Source: an uncultured archaeon
GTDB lineage: Archaea; Micrarchaeota; Micrarchaeia; Micrarchaeales; CABMGC01
Length of the DNA stretch: 5,899 nt
NCBI GenBank assembly: GCA_902385515.1
Contig: CABMGC010000036.1
Coordinates: 1 to 5,899 of the forward strand
Direction: 5' to 3'
Positions 1 to 5,034 of this stretch are shown piece by piece (positions within the stretch are counted from its first letter, which is position 1; every line of letters starts with the position of its first letter). Under the pieces are notes generated by a model. The model saw nothing but the letters and a program-made list of their open reading frames with translations, was not told the origin of the DNA and did not search any database. A program made the translations under genes and the position numbers.

Positions 1-1261
1 GCGCCTCCTGGAGGTCCTTGGCCTTCGCCTCCTCGCCGTGGTCCACGAAGACGATCTTCAGTCCCTTTACCTTGTCCGCCAGTTTTAGCAGCTGCGGCCT
101 GTCCGCGTGCGCGGAAAGGTGGAACGAATCGACCTTGAGCTTCACGCCTATCTTCGCCTTCTCGTCTCCGAGGACTATCTCCTTCGCCCCGTCCTGGAGC
201 GCCCTTCCCGGCGTGCCGACGGCCTGGTAGCCGACGATTATCAGCTTGTTGTTGGGGTCGCCGCCCAGCTTGTCAAGGTACTTTATGATGGGCCCGCCCT
301 TGAGCATGCCGCTGGTCGTGACTATTATGCAAGAACCCTCGCTCTTCAGCACCCTGCTCCTCTGCTGCTTGCCGCTGACTATGTTGAAGTTCTTGCTCTT
401 GAAAGGGTCGTCCTCGCTCATGAGTATCCTTTTTTGGACCTCGTCCTTGCAGTAGACGACGTTGTGGCGATATATCCTCATCACCTTCCCGATCATCCCG
501 TCCACGTAGATGGGGACCTTCTGGATCACGCCGGACCTCATGTAGTCGTCTAGTATGAATAGCAGCTCCTGGGCCCTGCCCACGGCGAAGCTCGGTATTA
601 TCACCTTGCCGCCGGTCGCGAGGGTCTCCTTCATGCTCTCGACTAGCTTGCCCAGCACGACCTTCTCGGGAGGAAATACGTCCTCCTTCCCGCCGTATGT
701 GCTCTCGGTTATGAGTATGTTGGCGCTAAGGTGCTCGGTATAGGCGGGATCGAGCAGCTTCGTGGTCCTCAGGTTGATGTCGCCGGTGTACAGCAGGCGG
801 TCTTTTCCGTCGCTAAGTTCCACCATCGCGCTGCCGAGTATGTGGCCCGCCGGAAGAAGCCTCACGGCGATGTTCTTTATCTTGAACTCGGCGTGGTATT
901 CGATCTGCCTGAAGTGCCTTGGTACCTTCTGCAGGCCCTCCTTGGTCACGTCCTTGGGATTGGATATCCCGATGTAGTCGCTCATTATCACGTTGATGAG
1001 TTCCAGCGTCGGCTTGGTGGCATAGACGTCCCCCTCGTAGCCGTGGGAGAACAGGTGCGGCAGGTAGCCGCAGTGGTCGAGATGGGCGTGCGAGATGATT
1101 ACGCCGTCCACGTCCTTTAGCGAAAGGTCGCCGACCAGCGGATGCTCCTCGACATCACCTAGCTTTATGCCAGAGTCGAGGATGAGTTTGGTGCCCTCGC
1201 TCTCCACCAGCACGCAGCTTCTTCCAACTTCCCCAGCAGCGCCGTAGAAGGTGACCTTCAA
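1..1261 (-). CDS. aCPSF2-like MBL/beta-CASP ribonuclease (3' end cut by window edge)
   Basis: Predicted zinc-dependent RNA nuclease of the metallo-beta-lactamase/beta-CASP superfamily, acting on RNA in the cytoplasm. I read 420 codons with no stop, starting at a TTG and continuing past base 1. Visible motifs are HAHLDH at residues 58-63 (motif 2), H140 in PAGHILGS (motif 3), D161 in YTGD (motif 4), E186 in TEST (beta-CASP motif A), H385 in LSAHAD (motif B) and H408 in VDHGE (motif C), so the active site looks complete. The protein enters the MBL fold at residue 3 and has no N-terminal KH domains. This fits the short archaeal aCPSF2 group of about 420-430 residues rather than aCPSF1, so only a few residues are probably missing. 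The TTG directly follows the TGA of the upstream coiled-coil gene. A GGTGA site lies four bases before it, and a later start would remove the first beta strand. An archaeal RNase J is the main alternative. Exact substrate and polarity cannot be read from the sequence. Confidence 0.9.
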   Translation of the reverse strand, partial: MKVTFYGAAGEVGRSCVLVESEGTKLILDSGIKLGDVEEHPLVGDLSLKDVDGVIISHAHLDHCGYLPHLFSHGYEGDVYATKPTLELINVIMSDYIGISNPKDVTKEGLQKVPRHFRQIEYHAEFKIKNIAVRLLPAGHILGSAMVELSDGKDRLLYTGDINLRTTKLLDPAYTEHLSANILITESTYGGKEDVFPPEKVVLGKLVESMKETLATGGKVIIPSFAVGRAQELLFILDDYMRSGVIQKVPIYVDGMIGKVMRIYRHNVVYCKDEVQKRILMSEDDPFKSKNFNIVSGKQQRSRVLKSEGSCIIVTTSGMLKGGPIIKYLDKLGGDPNNKLIIVGYQAVGTPGRALQDGAKEIVLGDEKAKIGVKLKVDSFHLSAHADRPQLLKLADKVKGLKIVFVDHGEEAKAKDLQEA

Positions 1262-1909
1262 TCACTCACCGATCTTGGAGTCGCCGCCCTGCTTCTTCTT
1301 TATGGTGGCTATGTCCTCAAGGCTTATCTCCAGGGGCTCCTGCTGCTTGGAGTGCTTCTTAGCCATCATCGGCCTGCCGGTAGCGCCTGAAGGGCCGCTG
1401 CCCCAGCCAGTCATTCTCTTGAGGTCCGCGTAGAGGGAATCGAGCTTCGTGTCGTATTCCTTGAGCTGCTCCCTGAGCAGGTCGTACCTCTTCTTGAGGT
1501 CCTCTATGTCCTTGCCGACCAGCTCAGCCTTCCTTTTGAATCGGTACGCCTTGAGCGCCTCCTCCAGCTCGGCGTCTATGTCGCCAAGCTTCTTTATCAT
1601 CTCCTTCTCCGTCTTCAGCGAGCCGGCCTCGGTCGCTATCCGGAACTCGATGCTCTCCTTCATCCTCTTGAGCCTTCCGACATTCTTGCCCTCTGGCGGG
1701 GTCATTGCAAGGAGCCTGGAAAGGGCCTCGTGCTCGTTCTCCTTGTACCTGAGCTTGTTTCGGATCATGTTGAGCTGCCCGATAACGTCGAACCTCTTCT
1801 TCCGCTCCTCGTTGATCTGCTCCCGTATGTGGCCTATCGCCTTCACTTTCGGGTCGTCGGCATTGACGGCCGCCGCGCCCTCGTCCATGGCCCTGGCCCC
1901 TTCGTTCAC
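1262..1909 (-). CDS. Coiled-coil protein, archaeal COG1340-like
   Basis: A 215-residue, highly charged protein with no cysteine, signal peptide or membrane segment, so presumably cytoplasmic. Residues about 22-66 and 77-166 are rich in Lys, Glu, Arg and Leu with heptad-like spacing and should form two long helices. They are separated by a loop containing TPPEGKN (70-76). The stretch around 86-110, with SIEFRIATEAGSL followed by EKEMIKKLGDID, resembles the signature of archaeal coiled-coil proteins of COG1340 (often mislabelled phosphoserine phosphatase). It also recalls eukaryotic Bfr1, an mRNP- and polysome-associated protein. A Gly/Ser/Lys-rich linker (168-188) leads to a short tail, LEISLEDIATIKKK (193-206). 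The start taken is GTG at 1909; ATG at 1888 is an alternative. The frame stays open upstream to 1963 but without a standard start codon. The nuclease gene follows with no gap. The family resemblance is from memory of conserved patterns; molecular function is unknown. Confidence 0.8.
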   Translation of the reverse strand: MNEGARAMDEGAAAVNADDPKVKAIGHIREQINEERKKRFDVIGQLNMIRNKLRYKENEHEALSRLLAMTPPEGKNVGRLKRMKESIEFRIATEAGSLKTEKEMIKKLGDIDAELEEALKAYRFKRKAELVGKDIEDLKKRYDLLREQLKEYDTKLDSLYADLKRMTGWGSGPSGATGRPMMAKKHSKQQEPLEISLEDIATIKKKQGGDSKIGE

Positions 1910-1919
1910 AGCAACTTCA

Positions 1920-1951
1920 TTTTCACTAGTCAGTAAACCGCCCGATAAAAT
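1920..1951 (-). promoter_or_regulatory. Probable archaeal promoter for the coiled-coil/nuclease genes
   Basis: The 51-base gap between the glycosyltransferase stop and the GTG at 1909 is AT-rich. Read on the minus strand it contains TTAATTTTATC, with the TATA-like core TTTTAT at 1950-1945. Placing a start site about 26 bases downstream puts transcription near 1922 and gives a leader of about 13 bases. No good Shine-Dalgarno site precedes GTG 1909, which agrees with a short-leader transcript. The T-rich run could also help terminate the upstream transcript. This is assigned by eye only. Confidence 0.4.
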
Positions 1952-1960
1952 TAAGAATAA

Positions 1961-3121
1961 TTAATCTACAACAGAATCATAAACCTTTAGCAGCTCGTCA
2001 GTAACTTTCTCAACGGAGAACTTGCCGGCAGTCTTCACCGCCTCTTTTCTATAAGCGTCGCATTTATTTAAAACCTTCTCTATCTTTCTTGCACAGCTGG
2101 TGTAGTCCCCAGCCTTGAATCTCTCGCCGTTTGCGCCGTTCTCTATTAGTTCGCGGAGCGCGAGATAGTCCGCTGCGACGACAGGCTTGCCGACGGCCAT
2201 CGCCTCTATGGAGACTATGCCCTGCGTCTCAAAAGTCGACGGCAGGCAGAGCACGTCACTGGCCGCATAAAGGCCCGGGAGGTCCTTGTCCTCGACGAAT
2301 CCGATGAACCTGACCCTGTCCAGCACCCCAAGCTTCTTCGCGGCGCGCCTGTAGTAGTCCACTGCGGGGCCAGTCCCCCCGACGACGAAGGTGACGTCCC
2401 GATTTCTCGCCGTAACAGACCTTGCCGCCTTGAGCATGACCTCTATCTTCTTCTCCCTGCTGACCCTCCCGAGATACAGCACGACCCTTTCTTTGTCCTT
2501 GAGGCCGAGCCTTGCGCGCATCGCGTCGCCCCTGACCTTCGGGTTGAACCTCTTAAGATCGATGCTGTTCGGAACTATCCTCGTGTTGCCGACGCCGCGC
2601 GCACCCAGCATGTCGGCCACGGCCTGCGAGGGCGCGATTGTGACGTCGCACTGGTTGTAGTAGAACTTGATGTACTTCCACATCGTGGCCCCCGCGAACT
2701 TCTTTATGCTATTGTTCTTCGGATAGTATGCCGACGACGATTTGCTGTCTATCATCGTATGGTACGTACTGACGAGCGGAATCTTCCCGATCTTGGCTGC
2801 GATCAGCGCGTTGAAGCCCATCATGAAAGGCGTCTGCGAGTGTATGACGTCGATGCCAAGAGAGCTGAGCTTGAGAGATGAATAGAATGGAAACACGGCG
2901 ACGCTGTACTGCGGGTACGGCTTGAAGTCCACGCCGGGATAGAGGAACACGTCCTCGCTCTCGTACGCCTTCGACTTCCTTATCCCCTTCTTGCTGGCGA
3001 ATATGTAGACCTTGTTGCCGCGGCGCTCGAGCTCTTTCTTGAACGTCAGCATGGAGGTGACTACGCCGTCGACCGCGGGGAGGTACGTGTCTGAATAGAA
3101 TGCGATATTGTGGCGCGGCAT
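1961..3121 (-). CDS. GT4-family (GT-B) glycosyltransferase
   Basis: Retaining glycosyltransferase using a nucleotide-sugar donor, probably at the inner face of the membrane. Numbering below counts from GTG 3133. The N-terminal Rossmann domain carries SDTYLPAVDGV (14-24), the loop typical of GT4 lipid glycosyltransferases, then HSQTPFMMG (98-106) and YHT (124-126). The C-terminal donor domain has YLGRVSREKKIE (220-231), VVGGTGP (250-256) and the E-x7-E motif ETQGIVSIE (E302, E310) that contacts the sugar nucleotide. The pattern resembles diacylglycerol glucosyltransferases and mannosyltransferases, so a glycolipid or envelope-glycan acceptor is likely, but donor and acceptor cannot be fixed. 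I prefer the ATG at 3121 (386 residues): GGAG and GTGA elements sit about 8-11 bases upstream, whereas they would overlap the in-frame GTG at 3133. It follows rpl15 with a short gap that shows no TATA-like element, suggesting read-through from the ribosomal genes. Confidence 0.9.
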   Translation of the reverse strand: MPRHNIAFYSDTYLPAVDGVVTSMLTFKKELERRGNKVYIFASKKGIRKSKAYESEDVFLYPGVDFKPYPQYSVAVFPFYSSLKLSSLGIDVIHSQTPFMMGFNALIAAKIGKIPLVSTYHTMIDSKSSSAYYPKNNSIKKFAGATMWKYIKFYYNQCDVTIAPSQAVADMLGARGVGNTRIVPNSIDLKRFNPKVRGDAMRARLGLKDKERVVLYLGRVSREKKIEVMLKAARSVTARNRDVTFVVGGTGPAVDYYRRAAKKLGVLDRVRFIGFVEDKDLPGLYAASDVLCLPSTFETQGIVSIEAMAVGKPVVAADYLALRELIENGANGERFKAGDYTSCARKIEKVLNKCDAYRKEAVKTAGKFSVEKVTDELLKVYDSVVD

Positions 3122-3129
3122 CGAAACAC

Positions 3130-3138
3130 TCACTCCTC
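3130..3138 (-). promoter_or_regulatory. Ribosome-binding site deciding the glycosyltransferase start
   Basis: On the minus strand GAGGAGTGA runs from 3138 to 3130 and matches the archaeal anti-Shine-Dalgarno in two parts (GGAG and GTGA). GTGA ends eight bases before ATG 3121, a workable spacing. The alternative GTG at 3133 lies inside the site itself, so it is unlikely to be the main start. Confidence 0.55.
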
Positions 3139-3183
3139 AAGTGCCGGACGGACAGGGCAAGCAGGCGTGACGCGCGAAGCTAA

Positions 3184-3582
3184 TCACAGCCGTACCGCTT
3201 CTCCGCCGGCTTCAGTTATCTTCTTCTCGGCCGACTTGGTGAACCCGGCCGCCTTGACCGTAACGGACTTCTTCATCTGTCCGCCTCCGAGCACCTTGTA
3301 GCCCCTGAGCTCGATGACCGGCTTTGGCTCCTTGGAGTTTGCGGTCCTCTTCGATATCTCGGTGAGGTTTATCTCGGTGAACTTCTTCTTGTTGTATGAG
3401 AAGAAACCCTTCGGGTGGTGCAGGCTCTCGGGGTCGTACTTCACAAGGTAGGTCAGCTTGTGCTTCCTTCCTCCCTTTCCGACTCCTCCCCGCTCGCCGG
3501 CTCCCCTATGGTTCTTTATGTTGCCGGCTCCCCAGCGCCTCGTTCCGAAGTATTTCCTGCATTTCTTTACTCTAAGTACCAA
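3184..3582 (-). CDS. rpl15: Large-subunit ribosomal protein uL15
   Basis: Component of the large ribosomal subunit that binds 23S rRNA. The N-terminal tail is basic and glycine-rich (RRWGAGNIKNHRGAG at 15-29, then RGGVGKGGRK at 31-40), as expected for the rRNA-threading extension. The globular C-terminal part holds the uL15 signature: KVLGGG (96-101), VTVKA (107-111), FTKSAEKKI (114-122) and AGG (125-127). At 132 residues it is slightly shorter than the usual archaeal length of about 145-150. It starts at TTG 3582. The upstream stop in that frame is close, and the N-terminus aligns with the usual archaeal (M)VxRxKKxRKYxG beginning. A TGTGA element containing the uL30 stop codon lies four bases before the TTG, so translation is probably coupled to rpl30. 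In most archaea secY follows; here a glycosyltransferase does. Confidence 0.95.
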   Translation of the reverse strand: MVLRVKKCRKYFGTRRWGAGNIKNHRGAGERGGVGKGGRKHKLTYLVKYDPESLHHPKGFFSYNKKKFTEINLTEISKRTANSKEPKPVIELRGYKVLGGGQMKKSVTVKAAGFTKSAEKKITEAGGEAVRL

Positions 3583-3586
3583 GTGA

Positions 3587-4009
3587 TCACAACATTCTAG
3601 ATATCAGCTTGTTTATGTCTTCGCCCCTGTTTCCGAGCGCTCCGCCCTGTCCGTATCCCTTCTTTATCCCCTCGTAGCCGTGCCTCGGAGGATGCATCCT
3701 TATCGGCATCTCTATCTCGAGATCCTTGACTGTCTTCTCTCCGGAGATCAGGGCCTTTATGTCGGCCTCCTTTGCCTTTATCTCCTTCTTCTCGAAGAGC
3801 TTGGACAGGACATCCTCGCTTATCTCCCCGAAGGTGACGAAGTCCTTGCTCTTCTTGACCATCCCGAGGTAGTCCGGGGTTGCGGTCAGCAGGACCAGGT
3901 TGTTTACGTGCTTCAAATTGAGCCTGGTTAGCGTCTCCACTATGCTCTGCCGCACCTTGACTGTGCCTCGGACTCTTATTACTGCCAGTAGCTTGATCTT
4001 TTCTGCCAT
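3587..4009 (-). CDS. rpl30: Large-subunit ribosomal protein uL30, archaeal/eukaryotic type
   Basis: Large-subunit ribosomal protein of the uL30 family (bacterial L30, eukaryotic L7). The core is LLAVIRVRGTVKVR (7-20), the helix RQSIVETLTRLNLKHVNN (20-37) and TPDYLGMVKKSKDFVTFGEI (44-63). The archaeal/eukaryotic C-terminal extension follows, with RMHPPRHGYEGIKKGYG (104-120) and GGALGNRGEDINKLISRML (122-140), which bacterial L30 lacks. At 140 residues it is slightly short for archaea (about 150-160) but complete. It starts at ATG with no Shine-Dalgarno site in the preceding bases, consistent with a leaderless or short-leader first gene of an operon. rpl15 follows after four bases. uS5 (rpsE), normally directly upstream in the archaeal spc operon, is missing: the neighbour is a divergent intergenic region. 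Confidence 0.96.
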   Translation of the reverse strand: MAEKIKLLAVIRVRGTVKVRQSIVETLTRLNLKHVNNLVLLTATPDYLGMVKKSKDFVTFGEISEDVLSKLFEKKEIKAKEADIKALISGEKTVKDLEIEMPIRMHPPRHGYEGIKKGYGQGGALGNRGEDINKLISRML

Positions 4010-4039
4010 AAGGACACGCTATTACATATTTATTGTCTG

Positions 4040-4062
4040 AAAAGCTTTAAAAGCTTTAAATC
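4040..4062 (-). promoter_or_regulatory. Probable promoter of the rpl30-rpl15 operon
   Basis: On the minus strand GATTTAAAGC and then TTTTAAAGC form two overlapping TATA-like boxes, centred near 4057 and 4048. A start site about 26 bases downstream would fall near 4031 or 4022, giving a leader of about 13-22 bases before ATG 4009. A third AT-rich candidate, AATAAATATG at 4034-4025, is nearer the ATG than normal for a TATA box. The choice among them cannot be made by eye. Confidence 0.4.
4041..4060. repeat. Tandem near-identical 10-base repeat with palindromic core
   Basis: AAAGCTTTAA is followed directly by AAGCTTTAAA, so the palindrome AAAGCTTT occurs twice (4041-4048 and 4050-4057), nine bases apart. 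The block is nearly symmetrical and therefore offers TTTAAA TATA-like boxes on both strands. It could be a paired or bidirectional promoter element or a binding site for a dimeric regulator; the sequence alone does not tell which. Confidence 0.7.
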
Positions 4063-4211
4063 GTTCGCGCACTCAAGCGCAAAAAGTAAAATTACATTGA
4101 AGAATCAGATTAATAAGCCTATTTGCAGAAAAGCCGGACAAATCGGAAATCGCAAATATGTAGTTTAATTTTATGACGCCATCTTTTACGGCGCCCTCTC
4201 TTCTAGCCATA

Positions 4212-4227
4212 GGGTTTTATTATTTTG
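4212..4227 (+). promoter_or_regulatory. Probable TATA element for the membrane protein-pheS operon
   Basis: GGTTTTATTATTTTGG contains a TATA-like run centred near 4220. Transcription about 26 bases later, near 4246, would leave a leader of roughly 11 bases before ATG 4257. No Shine-Dalgarno site precedes that ATG, which fits a short-leader archaeal transcript. Another AT-rich candidate, TTTAATTTTAT near 4164-4174, would give a longer leader. Confidence 0.4.
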
Positions 4228-4256
4228 GTTCTTAAACGTATCATCAAGTTGGTCGA

Positions 4257-5030
4257 ATGCGCAAGTCGTTGATGCTGGCGATGTTCCTTGTCTTTATGCT
4301 CGTTATGCAGCCGCGCGTGAACGCGAGTTTCAACGTAACGTACCTGACCACGTCAGTCACGTTCACCAACTCCACCACTGCGCACGTGGTCGAGATGATA
4401 GATCTGCACGCGACCGACGCGTCGGTCGGCCAGTACCAGCAGTACCGGCAGGCGTTCAACCTGTCGCTCAGCGACTGGCAGCAGGGGATAGGATCGAGCC
4501 TGATGGTCCAGCACATAATAAACCCCAAATCGAGCATATCCAACTTCACCTTCCTGCCTGGCCCGATGTCGATATCGGGCCACGACGGATACGCCGTCCT
4601 GACTCTTAACTATTACGCCAAGAACGTAACCTCGATGGCAGTCATAGGGCCGAGGAAGTTCCAGTACGCGTTCAACGCCACGTCCTTTAGCTTCATGCAC
4701 ACGGCCAGCGGCCAGTCGCTGTTCCCCAACGCCAAGCTTGTCCTTACGACTCCGGCGGGTTCGAGCCTGATATCGGTTTACCCTGCGCCGGACTTCCCGC
4801 AGCCCAACAAGCAGGGGGCATACGCCGACAGCAACAACACTTTCACTTGGTCTTCCGGCGAGCCGCTGCAGAAGTTCACGTTCGTGTACGTGACCACCGA
4901 GACGCCGCAGCAGGAAGTGGTGAACTACTTCACAAGCATCTACCAAGGCTACTCCGCGCTCATCTACGCGGCCGCGGCACTCATTCTGGCCGCGATAATA
5001 ATCTACATATACATCAAGGTAGCCAGGTGA
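4257..5030 (+). CDS. Unrecognised secreted protein with C-terminal membrane anchor
   Basis: A 257-residue protein of no family I recognise. Residues 1-24 look like a Sec signal peptide: MRK, a hydrophobic stretch rich in Met, Leu and Phe (5-17), and a plausible cleavage after VNA (21-23). The ectodomain (about 24-230) is rich in Ser, Thr, Asn, Tyr and Phe with alternating beta-like segments, no cysteine, and seven N-x-S/T sequons at N26, N38, N68, N96, N123, N140 and N193. A hydrophobic segment (about 232-253) followed by K254 and R257 predicts a single C-terminal membrane anchor, with the bulk of the protein outside. There is no lipobox and no catalytic motif. An envelope or S-layer-associated role and N-glycosylation are reasonable inferences only. 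The long antisense reading frames across it look like composition shadows. Its TGA forms part of the pheS ribosome-binding site, so the two genes are probably co-transcribed. Confidence 0.85.
   Translation: MRKSLMLAMFLVFMLVMQPRVNASFNVTYLTTSVTFTNSTTAHVVEMIDLHATDASVGQYQQYRQAFNLSLSDWQQGIGSSLMVQHIINPKSSISNFTFLPGPMSISGHDGYAVLTLNYYAKNVTSMAVIGPRKFQYAFNATSFSFMHTASGQSLFPNAKLVLTTPAGSSLISVYPAPDFPQPNKQGAYADSNNTFTWSSGEPLQKFTFVYVTTETPQQEVVNYFTSIYQGYSALIYAAAALILAAIIIYIYIKVAR
5026..5030 (+). promoter_or_regulatory. Ribosome-binding site of pheS overlapping the upstream stop codon
   Basis: GGTGA matches the archaeal Shine-Dalgarno core and includes the TGA stop (5028-5030) of the membrane-protein gene. It lies four bases before TTG 5035, which supports that non-ATG start and suggests translational coupling. 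Confidence 0.7.
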
Positions 5031-5034
5031 GCTC

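Larger units (their letters stand above)
4010..4256. other. Divergent AT-rich intergenic region
   Basis: This 247-base stretch separates rpl30 from the divergent membrane-protein gene and is much richer in A and T than its flanks. I see no open frame of useful length, no tRNA cloverleaf and no convincing box C/D pair. It contains a tandem AAAGCTTTAA element at 4041-4060, a 7-bp inverted repeat (TATTTGC at 4120-4126 and GCAAATA at 4152-4158), and several TATA-like runs on both strands. It must hold the promoters of both flanking operons. Confidence 0.75.

Noticed and set aside
107..553. Plus-strand 148-codon open frame, and a further one at 731-1120, opposite the nuclease gene
   Set aside because: Both lie antisense to an uninterrupted beta-CASP frame with all catalytic motifs and have low-information Val/Leu/His/Asp-rich products.
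1449..1964. Plus-strand 171-codon open frame rich in Ser and Leu opposite the coiled-coil gene
   Set aside because: It is the antisense reading of Lys/Glu-rich heptads, which always gives Ser/Leu/Phe-rich strings that mimic membrane proteins. No start signal supports it.
2709..3140. Minus-strand 143-codon open frame inside the glycosyltransferase
   Set aside because: It is an out-of-frame reading of the N-terminal part of the GT4 gene with an Arg/His/Gln-rich product. The true frame carries clear glycosyltransferase motifs.
4067..4080. GCGC-ACTCAA-GCGC hairpin as a terminator or regulator
   Set aside because: Only four pairs, made of self-complementary GCGC that arises easily by chance. The A-run after it would be a T-run only on the other strand, ahead of it.
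4132..4150. Possible T-arm-like hairpin (CCG, seven-base loop, CGG) suggesting a tRNA
   Set aside because: The loop lacks the TTC sequence, the stem is only three pairs, and no acceptor, D or anticodon arms can be built around it.
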